Part shown: piece by piece, positions 42,466 through 51,782 of the stretch
Numbering within the stretch: position 1 is the stretch's first letter
Layout of the letters: each line of letters starts with the position of its first letter
DNA from: Jeotgalicoccus sp.
GTDB lineage: Bacteria; Bacillota; Bacilli; Staphylococcales; Salinicoccaceae
Length of the DNA: 64,000 nt
Reading direction: 5' to 3'
Assembly (NCBI GenBank): GCA_003513765.1
Contig: DONT01000002.1
Location: forward strand, 124,215-188,214
The notes under the pieces: model-generated
Database searches by the model: none
The model's input: only the letters and a program-made list of their open reading frames with translations
Told to the model about the DNA's origin: nothing
Position numbers and translations under genes: made by a program

Positions 42466-43854
42466 CTATGCCGGCGGTATATAATTATCGTCAAAATCAC
42501 GTGTATCCTGGTCAAAAAAGCTACTGTAGGATTTATTGAAGATTAGTTTAACAGTTCCTGTCGGACCGTTACGGTGTTTGGCTAAAATAATCTCAATTTC
42601 ATCCTGCACACTCTGTGCGCCTTCTTCTTCATCTTCACCGTCACCGCGGTTGTAATAGTCATCGCGGTACAGAAATGCAACAATATCGGCATCCTGCTCA
42701 ATCGAACCTGATTCACGCAGATCACTCATCATCGGACGTTTGTCCTGACGCGTCTCAACACTACGTGACAGCTGGCTCAATGCAATTACCGGACACTGCA
42801 TTTCACGGGCCAGTCCCTTCAGCATACGGGAAATTTCCGAAACTTCCTGCTGGCGGTTTTCACCCTGACGGCTGCCTGAGCCCTGAATCAGCTGCAGATA
42901 GTCGATAATCACCATGTCGAGTCCGTGTTCCTGTTTTAAGCGCAGACATTTCGCACGGATTTCATTCACACGAATACCTGCCGAATCATCGATAAAAATC
43001 TTCGAATTGGCAAGCGTACCGATCGCTGTCGTAAAGTTATCCCAGTCCTGGTGATCGAGTGCTCCCTGACGGAGTTTTGTCGCATCGATCATTCCCTGAC
43101 TGGAAATCATTCTGCTGACGAGCTGGTCAGCACCCATCTCAAGTGAGAATACCGCAACGGTATAACCATCCGGAGATGTGCCGACGTGACCTGCAATATT
43201 TAAAGCAAACGCCGTTTTACCCATGGAAGGGCGGGCGGCTAAAATAATTAAGTCGTTGCGTCCGAAACCCGAAGTCATAAAATCGAGATCCCGGTAGCCT
43301 GTCGGAATACCGGTAATGCCCGTATTATTTCCTGCGAGTGATTCGATTTGTTCGTAAACTTCGTGCACAACTTCTTTCATCGATTTGAAACCATCGCTGC
43401 GGCGGCCTTCAGACACACCCATAATACGCGATTCAGCTTCTGCGAGCAGCTCGTTAATATCGACTTCGTTCTGGAAGCCGTCGCTCGCAATTTCATCTGC
43501 CACGCTGATCAGTTTGCGGCGGAGCGACTGGCGCGCAATAATATCCGCATAGAACTGCCAGTTGCGGCTCGTCGGGGTGACGTTAGATAATTCACCCAGA
43601 TAACGAGGATTCACTGTATTATTCAGTTCATCCATACTGCGCAATTTATCGGTAATCGTCACGACGTCGAGCTCAGCATTTTGTTCCGACAAGAGCATCA
43701 TCGCACGGAAAATCTGCTGATGCTCCGGACGGTAAAAGTCTTCCGGAGCTATAATTTCAGTGACATTTAAAAAAATGGAGGAATCGATAAAGATTGCCCC
43801 AAGCACCGATTGTTCTGCATCGTTATCATGCGGCATTTGGCGATTCATTTCCAT
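42466..43854 (-). CDS. dnaB: Replicative DNA helicase DnaB (DnaC of Firmicutes nomenclature)
   Basis: 462 residues. N-terminal DnaB domain NDAEQSVLGAIFID; RecA-like domain with Walker A ARPSMGKTAFA near residues 207-217, Walker B DMVIIDYLQLI, and SQLSRSVETRQDKRPMMSDLRESGSIEQD-type arginine-finger region (split here by description). It unwinds DNA ahead of the fork as a hexamer. SD GGAGG precedes the ATG. No intein is present. Confidence 0.97.
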   Translation of the reverse strand: MEMNRQMPHDNDAEQSVLGAIFIDSSIFLNVTEIIAPEDFYRPEHQQIFRAMMLLSEQNAELDVVTITDKLRSMDELNNTVNPRYLGELSNVTPTSRNWQFYADIIARQSLRRKLISVADEIASDGFQNEVDINELLAEAESRIMGVSEGRRSDGFKSMKEVVHEVYEQIESLAGNNTGITGIPTGYRDLDFMTSGFGRNDLIILAARPSMGKTAFALNIAGHVGTSPDGYTVAVFSLEMGADQLVSRMISSQGMIDATKLRQGALDHQDWDNFTTAIGTLANSKIFIDDSAGIRVNEIRAKCLRLKQEHGLDMVIIDYLQLIQGSGSRQGENRQQEVSEISRMLKGLAREMQCPVIALSQLSRSVETRQDKRPMMSDLRESGSIEQDADIVAFLYRDDYYNRGDGEDEEEGAQSVQDEIEIILAKHRNGPTGTVKLIFNKSYSSFFDQDTRDFDDNYIPPA

Positions 43855-43878
43855 TATCGATTCCTCCTGTTATTCATA

Positions 43879-44325
43879 TTACTGTTCAACAACGTGTACT
43901 TTTAACTCTGCTTCCACTTCGTTGTGCAATTTAATTGATACTTTGTGATAACCTAAGCTCTTAAAAGTGTCAGGCATGTTCAGTTTACGTTTATCAAGTT
44001 TGATATCGTGCTGTTTCTGATATGCTTCAATGACCTGTTTAGAACTTACAGAACCGAACAGACGGCCGTCCTCGCCGGCCTTCGTTTTAATTTCTACTTC
44101 TTTACCTTCAAGTTCAGCTTTTAAGTCTTTAGCTGCCTGAAGATCATCAGCTTCCTGCTGGCGGACTTCTTCTTTTTGAGCATCCAGTTTTTTCAAGTTT
44201 ACAGCATTCGCTTCTTCAGCAAGACCTTTTTTGAACAGGAAGTTATGAGCATAACCTGATGCGACTTCTTTAACTTCACCTTGTTTACCTTTATTCTTAA
44301 CATCTTTTAGAAATATTACTTTCAT
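43879..44325 (-). CDS. rplI: 50S ribosomal protein L9
   Basis: 148 residues. KVIFLKDVKNKGKQGEVKEV and GYAHNFLFKKGLA are the N-terminal L9 signature; a long connecting helix with KKLDAQKEEVRQQEADDL and the C-terminal domain with FGSVSSKQV follow. It overlaps the end of gdpP by 4 bp and lies 24 bp before dnaB, the conserved gdpP-rplI-dnaB order. Confidence 0.97.
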   Translation of the reverse strand: MKVIFLKDVKNKGKQGEVKEVASGYAHNFLFKKGLAEEANAVNLKKLDAQKEEVRQQEADDLQAAKDLKAELEGKEVEIKTKAGEDGRLFGSVSSKQVIEAYQKQHDIKLDKRKLNMPDTFKSLGYHKVSIKLHNEVEAELKVHVVEQ

Positions 44326-46298
44326 TCTTCTTCACTCCTGTTATTTAGAAATGTATCGATTGCTTCTGTTAATTCCGCATAAGCCTCATCGATGGATTTG
44401 CCTTCCATACGCGTCGCAGCATTGGTTAAATGCCCGCCGCCGTTCAGCTGTTCCATAATAATCTGCACATTCACTTTACCTAGCGAACGGGCGGAAATTC
44501 CTATTGTCTCATCTTCTCTTAATGCCATCACGAAAGATGCCTGAACACCTTCGATCTGCAGAAGCTGATCCGCTGCCTGGGCAACTGTGACAGGGTGGTA
44601 CGTCATCGTTTCATCCGCTTTAACAATCGCAATGCCGGTATCGCGTATTTCCGCAGATTTAATTAAATCACTGCGCGCGATAAAGGTGTCGATATCATCT
44701 TTTAGGAACGTCTGAGCCAGCACCGGGTCGGCGCCGTTAGAACGTAAATAACTCGCTGCGTCGAACGTTCTTGAACCCGTGCGGAGCGTGTAGTTCCTAG
44801 TATCTACAATAATACCCGTCAGCATAATTGTCGCTTCAATGCGGGACAATTTGTTCTGTTTGTTCTGGTATTCCAGCAGTTCCGCCACGAGCTCACTGGC
44901 GCTCGATGCGTAAGGCTCCATATAGACGAGCAGGGGATTGGAGATCATTTCATCCGCACGTCTGTGGTGATCGATGACCACTTTGCGCGTTGCCTTATTA
45001 AGAAGATCTTCATCCAGCACCATCGATGGACGGTGTGTATCAACGATAACTACCGTTGTCTTAGGCGTCATTTTATCCCAGGCTTCTTCGCTGCTTATAA
45101 ACGTCTCGTAAAGATCTTCCTTCGCCTCAACTTCTTTCATTAAGCGGGACAGCGTATCATCTATATCTTCATCATTTAACACAATATGCGCCTCAATCCC
45201 GTTCGAGCTCGCGATTTTAGCAACACCGATTGATGAACCGATCGAATCAACGTCAGGGTTTTTATGTCCCATAATAATGACATTGTCACCTTCAAGGAGA
45301 ATATCCCGGAGTGCGTGCGCCATAACACGTGCTTTAACGCGCGTACGTTTTTCCATCGGATCGGTCTTACCGCCGTAGAATCTCGCACTGCCGTTTATCG
45401 TCTTAATCGCAACCTGGTCACCGCCGCGGCCGAGAGCAAGATCGAGACTCGACTGCGCCAGTTCACCCACTTCGATAAAGTCCGCAGACCCTTCGCCGAT
45501 ACCCATACTTAAAGTGATCTGGGCACCATGTTCAGCTGAGTTTTCACGGATATGATCGAGCAGTATAAACTTGGTTTTTTCAATAACAGCTAAACTTTTC
45601 GCTGACATAACCATCATAAAACGGTCATTTGAAAAGCGTCGCAGGTAAATATTATGTTCCATTGCCCAGTCGTTAATCGTATTTGTCAGACTGTTGTTTA
45701 AATCACTTTTCAGCGCTTCAGTCATATTCTGTGTCATATCATCGTAGTTATCGAGGAACAGAATTCCGATTACCGGGTCTTTATCTTCTAACTGTTTTTC
45801 CATCGTTTTCTCGTCGGTAATATCGACAAGCAGAAGGGCGTTATTCTCTTCATAAAAATGAATCCGGTAGTTTTTTTCATTGTATGACGTATCAATCTTC
45901 TGAATATTATTCGCCTTCAGCGTCGTCATAATATTCGGGAATACGCGGTTGATCGGTTCATGATGAAAGTTTTCCGGAATTTCTTGTGACATAAATTTAT
46001 TCAGCCATGAAATTTCCTCATCGTCATTTAATAAAATCACTCCGAGAGGAAGATCATCAATAACATACTGTCTGGCACCTGCCATGTCTTTTGACAGTTC
46101 AATCACTCTGTTTTCACTGAGAACGAGCCAGCGGTAGAGGTAAAGATAAACCAGTGCCAGAATGACAATGCTCACAACGATGCTCACAATGCCAAAGACA
46201 GTATGATTAAGTACAATAGCAATGCTAAGTATAGAAATATGGAATGCCAGCACAATAAATGGGATAAGCATCAATTTTTTATCTAAAACTTTAAACAT
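44322..46298 (-). CDS. gdpP: Cyclic-di-AMP phosphodiesterase GdpP
   Basis: 658 residues. Two N-terminal membrane helices (about 10-52), a PAS-like domain (about 80-150), a degenerate GGDEF domain (about 170-300), then DHH-DHHA1. Catalytic motifs: NPDVDSIGSS near residue 347, VDTHRP near 415, VIDHHRR near 441 and GGGHLTNAAT near 623. It hydrolyses c-di-AMP to pApA, affecting potassium, osmotic balance and beta-lactam tolerance. It follows yybS by 2 bp. Confidence 0.96.
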   Translation of the reverse strand: MFKVLDKKLMLIPFIVLAFHISILSIAIVLNHTVFGIVSIVVSIVILALVYLYLYRWLVLSENRVIELSKDMAGARQYVIDDLPLGVILLNDDEEISWLNKFMSQEIPENFHHEPINRVFPNIMTTLKANNIQKIDTSYNEKNYRIHFYEENNALLLVDITDEKTMEKQLEDKDPVIGILFLDNYDDMTQNMTEALKSDLNNSLTNTINDWAMEHNIYLRRFSNDRFMMVMSAKSLAVIEKTKFILLDHIRENSAEHGAQITLSMGIGEGSADFIEVGELAQSSLDLALGRGGDQVAIKTINGSARFYGGKTDPMEKRTRVKARVMAHALRDILLEGDNVIIMGHKNPDVDSIGSSIGVAKIASSNGIEAHIVLNDEDIDDTLSRLMKEVEAKEDLYETFISSEEAWDKMTPKTTVVIVDTHRPSMVLDEDLLNKATRKVVIDHHRRADEMISNPLLVYMEPYASSASELVAELLEYQNKQNKLSRIEATIMLTGIIVDTRNYTLRTGSRTFDAASYLRSNGADPVLAQTFLKDDIDTFIARSDLIKSAEIRDTGIAIVKADETMTYHPVTVAQAADQLLQIEGVQASFVMALREDETIGISARSLGKVNVQIIMEQLNGGGHLTNAATRMEGKSIDEAYAELTEAIDTFLNNRSEEE

Positions 46299-46300
46299 CG

Positions 46301-47221
46301 CTATTTCCTCCTCAATTCCATAATTAATCGAATTCTAAAGATCATTTCGAACAGTCCGATAAGCACAGTAATTGGTCTGAACAGCACAAGCGGAATTAAG
46401 ATTATAATTGCCAGCACCTTGTTTAATTTCTTCCTGAGCATAAAGTAATAGGCGAACGCGAGTCCGTGTATGAACAGTGCCCATTCCAGAATGAGTGAGA
46501 TATTGCTGTACAGTGTGATTGTACTTTCTTCCCAGTTGCCGCTGAACAGCATAATTATGAATATCAGCATATACAGATATAACAGCATTCTCGGCATAAT
46601 CCATTTGTCGAAACTGCGGTAGTGCCACATTTTTGTATTATCCTGCGGCAATAATCTGACGATCAGTATGATGTACAATGCGAGGAAAAAACTGCCGACT
46701 ATTAAAAAGGCGGGCAGGTTCTGGAAATATAAATCCAGCGACTGGAGCACTGTATCTGCATCCATGACGTCTGGCGTTAATTCACTGACAGTATTGAGCT
46801 GTTCAGCGTACCAGTTTCTGAATGTCGCATATATTTCCGATAAAGGTCTTAAGAAACCGAGCATCTGCATTACCACAACGGCTGCCATCGTACTTAAACC
46901 GATAGCGAACGTCGTATAAAACAGCGTCAGTTCCTGCGACATTTTTTTATCCAGCGTGTGTGCAAGAATACTGGTAATAATGTATAGAATTATAAAACTG
47001 CCCGTAGCGAGCGGTGATAAAAACAGCATGGCCGGGATAAGAAAACTAAAGAATAAAATCCAGTAGTTTGCTGTCGACTGCTGCTTAATTTTTAACAATA
47101 AGTATATTGCAAATGGCATCACGACAGGACCAAAAATTATAGTAATCTCAGTGAGCATAATATAAGCTACAACAGCGAGCAGTGTAAGGGTAAGCGTACC
47201 CGTTGGTATTTTTTTATTCAA
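46301..47221 (-). CDS. yybS: YybS-family (DUF2232) membrane protein
   Basis: 306 residues with about eight membrane helices and no soluble domain. The position directly before gdpP-rplI is conserved in Bacillales, where the gene is yybS; the function is not known. The short spacing of 2 bp to gdpP suggests co-translation. Confidence 0.88.
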   Translation of the reverse strand: MNKKIPTGTLTLTLLAVVAYIMLTEITIIFGPVVMPFAIYLLLKIKQQSTANYWILFFSFLIPAMLFLSPLATGSFIILYIITSILAHTLDKKMSQELTLFYTTFAIGLSTMAAVVVMQMLGFLRPLSEIYATFRNWYAEQLNTVSELTPDVMDADTVLQSLDLYFQNLPAFLIVGSFFLALYIILIVRLLPQDNTKMWHYRSFDKWIMPRMLLYLYMLIFIIMLFSGNWEESTITLYSNISLILEWALFIHGLAFAYYFMLRKKLNKVLAIIILIPLVLFRPITVLIGLFEMIFRIRLIMELRRK

Positions 47222-47253
47222 TGTTACACTCCTCTTTAATACTTTTAAAAATG

Positions 47254-47283
47254 AATGCCCCTATTGATATTGAATAGGAGCAT
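47254..47283 (-). terminator. Terminator of serS
   Basis: A stem of about 12 bp with one G-T, ATGCCCCTATT with AATAGGAGCAT, and ATTTTT on the minus strand. Confidence 0.8.
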
Positions 47284-47295
47284 CCGGTATTTATA

Positions 47296-48573
47296 TTATA
47301 ACCTTTCGAGCTTCTCCTGACCACCCATATATGGCTGGAGCACTTCAGGGATAGTCACTGAGCCGTCTTCGTTCTGGTAATTCTCAAGAAGGGCAGCCAT
47401 CGTTCTTCCGACAGCCAGACCGCTTCCGTTTAACGTGTGCAGCAACTCAGGTTTTGAGTCTTTTTCACGTTTAAATTTGATGTTTCCCCGGCGTGCCTGG
47501 AAATCCGTCATGTTGGATATTGAACTGATTTCCTTATAGTCATCATAGCTTGGCAGCCATACTTCAACATCGTAAGTTTTCGATGAACCGAATCCGATAT
47601 CGCCTGTGCATAAAAGCACTGTGCGGTGCGGAATATCAAGTAAGTTTAAAATGTTTTCAGCATGCTCTGTCATTTCTTCAAGTGCTGCCCATGAATCTTC
47701 CGGACGCTCAAGACGGACCATCTCAACTTTGTTGAACTGGTGCAGACGGATTAAACCGCGGGTATCTCTGCCGGCAGAACCAGCTTCACTTCTGAAACAT
47801 GCTGTCTGTGCTGTAAATTTCACTGGTACTTCTTCAGCTTTTAACGTTTCATCTTTATGGAAGTTCGTTAAAGTCACTTCAGACGTCGGAATTGTATACA
47901 TTTCCTCGTCTTCAATTTTAAATAAGTCTTCACCGAATTTCGGCAGCTGCCCTGTTGCGTACATCGCTTCAGCGCGGACAATCTGCGGCGTCATCATTTC
48001 ACGGTAGCCGTTCTTGTTGTGCACATCGAGCATGAAGTTCATCAGTGCGCGCTCTAAGCGTGCACCATCTCCTGTATGATACACAAAGCGCGCACCTGAT
48101 ACTTTGGCAGCACGGTCGAAGTCTGCAAGCTCAAGGTCTTCTAAAATGTCCCAGTGCGGTTTTGGTTCATAGTCAAATGAACGGGGTTCACCCGTACGGC
48201 GGATTTCCACGTTCTCACTGTCGTCTTTGCCTTCAGGCACATCATCGTGAATTAAATTCGGCAGACGGCTCATCTTGTCGTGGTAATCACTTTGAATCGT
48301 ATTGAGTCTTTCATCTATTTCTTTAATGCGTTCACCAACGTCACGCATTTCTTTAATTACATCTTCAGCGTCTTCTTTATTTTTCTTCTTCACAGCAATC
48401 TCCTGTGATACTTTGTTGCGGCGGCTTTTCAGTTCTTCAGTTTCAACAATCAGGGCGCGTCTTTCTTTATCCAATTGTAAAATATCATCGATTAACACAG
48501 GTTCCAGTCCGCGTTTCGCTACTTTCTCTTTCACCGTTTCAGTGTCATTGCGCAGTACTTTAATGTCTAACAT
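47296..48573 (-). CDS. serS: Seryl-tRNA synthetase
   Basis: 425 residues from the ATG at 48573 (SD GGAGG). MLDIKVLRNDTETVKEKVAK opens the N-terminal coiled-coil arm (about 30-105). Class II motifs: GARFVYHTGDGARLERALMN, motif 2 FRSEAGSAGRDTRGLIRLHQ, and motif 3 NGSGLAVGRTMAALLENYQ. It charges tRNA-Ser. Preceded by a T-box leader, so uncharged tRNA-Ser is expected to induce it. Confidence 0.97.
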   Translation of the reverse strand: MLDIKVLRNDTETVKEKVAKRGLEPVLIDDILQLDKERRALIVETEELKSRRNKVSQEIAVKKKNKEDAEDVIKEMRDVGERIKEIDERLNTIQSDYHDKMSRLPNLIHDDVPEGKDDSENVEIRRTGEPRSFDYEPKPHWDILEDLELADFDRAAKVSGARFVYHTGDGARLERALMNFMLDVHNKNGYREMMTPQIVRAEAMYATGQLPKFGEDLFKIEDEEMYTIPTSEVTLTNFHKDETLKAEEVPVKFTAQTACFRSEAGSAGRDTRGLIRLHQFNKVEMVRLERPEDSWAALEEMTEHAENILNLLDIPHRTVLLCTGDIGFGSSKTYDVEVWLPSYDDYKEISSISNMTDFQARRGNIKFKREKDSKPELLHTLNGSGLAVGRTMAALLENYQNEDGSVTIPEVLQPYMGGQEKLERL

Positions 48574-48625
48574 GTGCATACCTCCAGGTTTTATTATTTA
48601 ATGCTTGAATTTAGGGAAAATTAAA

Positions 48626-48840
48626 AGACCACGTCCCCGTGAAAGGGACGTGGTCTACGCGTTGCCACCCTAATTAGCATCATTTACTGATACTATCTCT
48701 AACTTTTTAACGGCCTTTGCCGGCTACTTTATTTAACGAAAGACAGAAATTCGCATATCACGCGATCATTTTCACCAGCCATGATCTCTCTAGTAAGCGG
48801 AAGATATGTTACTGCTTCTTTCAAAGTAGTAAATATTAAC
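48626..48840 (-). ncRNA. T-box leader of serS
   Basis: On the minus strand the conserved T-box AGGGTGGCAACGCG lies at about 48659-48674, followed by a terminator stem AGACCACGTCCC / GGGACGTGGTCT (48626-48656) and T's. Upstream are stem I elements with AGAGAG and GAAGCAGTAAC near 48790-48830. Which Ser codon serves as specifier was not resolved. A likely promoter (TTGCCT, 17 bp, TAAAAT) overlaps the hutI end. Confidence 0.92.
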
Positions 48841-48879
48841 TTGGTGCTATTTTATAACGCTGTACTTAAAAAGGCAAGT

Positions 48880-50112
48880 TTATAAAGTTAAACCCGGACG
48901 CTCAAAAATCAATTTGCCGTCAGCGATCACTTTGTAGGCATGGTTTACACCGTAGTGGTAAGGAATGTACTCGTGGTTCGGCGCATCCCAGACAACGATG
49001 TTTGCTGCATCTCCTTCGTTAAGCGTACCGCGGTCTGCATCGATTGCATGGGCAGCGTTAACTGTGACTGCATTCCATATTTCATTTGGTGTCATTTTAA
49101 GTTTTAAAGCAGCGATTGCCATAATCATCTGCAGATTGTCAGTTACACAGCTGCCCGGGTTGTAATCCGTTGCAAGTGATACTGCACCGCCCTGATCAAT
49201 CATGCCGCGTGCATCTGCGAATTCATTTTTACCGAGGTAAAATGTCGTACCTGGCAGAAGCACGGCTACCGTATTTGAATCCGCCAGCTGAGTCTTCCCT
49301 GTTTCGCTTGCTGCAACTAAATGGTCTGCGCTGATTGCATTCTGTTCAATCGCAAGCTCCAGTCCGCCGAGCGGATCAATTTCATCTGCATGAATCTTTA
49401 CCCGGAAACCTTTTTCACGTGCCGCTTCCATATACTTTCTCGACTGGTCGACAGAGAATACACCTGTTTCCGTAAAGATATCAGCGAAATCTGCATAATC
49501 TTTTACTTCATCGAGTAAATCCGTCATCTCCTGTAAGAAATCTTCCGCTTCTCTCCCTTTAGGAATAGCATGCGGTCCTAAGAAGGTGTGGCGCATAAGC
49601 ACCGGGAATTTCTCTTCCAGCGCTTTTGATACTTTAAGCTGTTTTAATTCGTTCTCACGGTCAAGACCGTAGCCGCTTTTGCTTTCAACAGTTAACACGC
49701 CGTGCTGAATCATACGCGTCATGTTAACTGATGCTTTATTTAATAGTTCATCGAACGATGCTTTCTGCGTTTGTTCAACTGTATTTAAAATACCGCCGCC
49801 CTGTTCAAGTATCGTTAAGTAGTCGACACCCTGACGTTTCAGTGACATTTCATGCTCGCGTGAACCGCCGTGCACGATGTGCGTGTGGGGTTCAACGAGA
49901 GCAGGGGAAACGATTTTGCCTTCAGCGTCGATTGTCTCTGCCGCTTCATACTCATCTGTTTTCGCTCCGGCATAAACGACCTTGCCGTCTTTAATCACTA
50001 TAATGGCATCGTCGACGATGTTTAACTCGTCCATCTCTTTGCCTTTTAGTGGTCCATCGGTTTTTTTCGGTAAAATTAATGACTTTATATTTGTGATCAT
50101 TACATCATTCAT
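48880..50112 (-). CDS. hutI: Imidazolonepropionase
   Basis: 410 residues, amidohydrolase family. Metal ligands in VEPHTHIVHGGSREHEM (about residues 75-91), VKIHADEIDPLGG (His near 243) and TDYNPGSCVTDNLQM. It opens the imidazolone ring to N-formimino-glutamate, step three of histidine degradation. Its ATG overlaps the stop of hutU by one base. No formiminoglutamase gene (hutG) is in the window. Confidence 0.96.
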   Translation of the reverse strand: MNDVMITNIKSLILPKKTDGPLKGKEMDELNIVDDAIIVIKDGKVVYAGAKTDEYEAAETIDAEGKIVSPALVEPHTHIVHGGSREHEMSLKRQGVDYLTILEQGGGILNTVEQTQKASFDELLNKASVNMTRMIQHGVLTVESKSGYGLDRENELKQLKVSKALEEKFPVLMRHTFLGPHAIPKGREAEDFLQEMTDLLDEVKDYADFADIFTETGVFSVDQSRKYMEAAREKGFRVKIHADEIDPLGGLELAIEQNAISADHLVAASETGKTQLADSNTVAVLLPGTTFYLGKNEFADARGMIDQGGAVSLATDYNPGSCVTDNLQMIMAIAALKLKMTPNEIWNAVTVNAAHAIDADRGTLNEGDAANIVVWDAPNHEYIPYHYGVNHAYKVIADGKLIFERPGLTL

Positions 50113-51770
50113 TATTTATTCTCCTTTAACATTGGTATATTCACACCGCGTTCTTTCGCTGTGTTAATTGCGATATCGTATCCTGCATCTGCGTGTCTTG
50201 CGACTCCCATACCGGGATCAGTTGTCAGTACACGTTCAAGTCTCTTCGCCGCACGTTCAGTACCGTCTGCTACGACAACCATACCGGCGTGGAGTGAGTA
50301 ACCCATACCCACACCGCCGCCGTGGTGCACGCTGATCCATGAGCCGCCGGCAGCCGTGTTAACGAGCGCGTTTAGAATTGCCCAGTCGCCGACTGCGTCA
50401 CTGCCGTCTTTCATGCTTTCAGTTTCACGGTTTGGACTTGCTACAGAACCTGAATCCAGGTGGTCGCGTCCGATAACAATCGGTGCCGAGATTTCTCCTG
50501 TTCTAACGAGTTCATTGAGTGCAAGACCCATCTTTGCACGTTCGCCGTATCCGAGCCATGCAATACGCGCCGGCAGACCCTGGAAGGCAATTTTCTCTTC
50601 TGCCATATCAAGCCAGCGTAATAATTTCTCGTTTTCAGGGAAAAGCTCGCGCATTTTTTTATCAGCAACCGCAATGTCGTTCGGGTCTCCGCTTAAGGCG
50701 ACGAAGCGGAATGGCCCTTTACCTTCACAGAAGAGCGGACGGATATATGCCGGTACAAAGCCCGGGAAATCGAATGCATTTTCAACGCCTGTATCAAATG
50801 CAACCTGACGGATGTTATTACCGTAGTCGAAAACGACTGCACCGTTTTTCTGGAACTGGAGCATTGCTTCGACGTGCTTGGCCATCGATGCACTTGACAG
50901 CTTCACGTACTCTTCCGGGTTTTCTTCACGCAGTTTCTTCGCCTCTTCAAGCGAGTAGCCTTCCGGCACGTAGCCGTTTAACGGATCGTGTGCAGATGTC
51001 TGGTCCGTCACAACATCAATTTCAAATCCGCGGTTTAAAATCTCATGGTGTACTTCAGCAGCATTGCCGATTAAACCAATCGATAATGGTTTTCCTGCAT
51101 CGCGTGCCTCGGCTGCGAGCTTTAATGCTTCATCCAGTGAATCTGTTTTCGTATCAAGATAACGTGTTTCGATGCGTTTATCGATTCTTGTTTCATCGAC
51201 ATCGACACAAAGCGCAACCCCTTCATTCATCGTTACTGATAACGGCTGTGCACCGCCCATGCCGCCGAGGCCGGCAGTTAATGTAATCGTGCCGCGAAGT
51301 GTACCGTCGTAGTTCTGGTTCGCAAGCTCAGCAAATGTTTCATACGTTCCCTGAACAATCCCCTGTGAACCGATGTATATCCATGAACCGGCAGTCATCT
51401 GACCGTACATCATCAGACCCTTTTTATCGAGTTCATTAAAGTGCTCCCAGTTTGCCCATTTCGGTACGAGTACAGAGTTCGACATCAGCACTCTCGGTGC
51501 TTCTTCATGTGTTTTGAATACTGCGACAGGCTTACCTGACTGAATCAGCATCGTTTCATCCGCTTCTAAATTACGGAGTGTATTTTCAATCGCTTCAAAC
51601 GACTCCCAGTTACGCGCCGCTTTACCGATACCGCCGTAAACAACTAAATCTTCCGGACGTTCAGCAACTTCAGGATCCAGATTGTTATAGAGCATGCGGA
51701 GCGCCGCTTCCTGTTCCCATCCTTTACATTCAATATTCAAACCTGTTTTAGCAGTAATTTTTCTAGACAT
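50112..51770 (-). CDS. hutU: Urocanate hydratase
   Basis: 552 residues. Typical blocks are YGGIGKAARNWESF, GSWIYIGSQGIVQGTYETFA, TAGLGGMGGAQPLSVTMNEG (NAD-binding) and HHGGGVGMGYSLHAGM near the C-terminus. It converts urocanate to imidazolonepropionate with tightly bound NAD. Middle gene of the yjiH-yjiH-hutU-hutI unit, 12 bp after the second transporter. Confidence 0.97.
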   Translation of the reverse strand: MSRKITAKTGLNIECKGWEQEAALRMLYNNLDPEVAERPEDLVVYGGIGKAARNWESFEAIENTLRNLEADETMLIQSGKPVAVFKTHEEAPRVLMSNSVLVPKWANWEHFNELDKKGLMMYGQMTAGSWIYIGSQGIVQGTYETFAELANQNYDGTLRGTITLTAGLGGMGGAQPLSVTMNEGVALCVDVDETRIDKRIETRYLDTKTDSLDEALKLAAEARDAGKPLSIGLIGNAAEVHHEILNRGFEIDVVTDQTSAHDPLNGYVPEGYSLEEAKKLREENPEEYVKLSSASMAKHVEAMLQFQKNGAVVFDYGNNIRQVAFDTGVENAFDFPGFVPAYIRPLFCEGKGPFRFVALSGDPNDIAVADKKMRELFPENEKLLRWLDMAEEKIAFQGLPARIAWLGYGERAKMGLALNELVRTGEISAPIVIGRDHLDSGSVASPNRETESMKDGSDAVGDWAILNALVNTAAGGSWISVHHGGGVGMGYSLHAGMVVVADGTERAAKRLERVLTTDPGMGVARHADAGYDIAINTAKERGVNIPMLKENK

Positions 51771-51782
51771 AATGTCATCCCC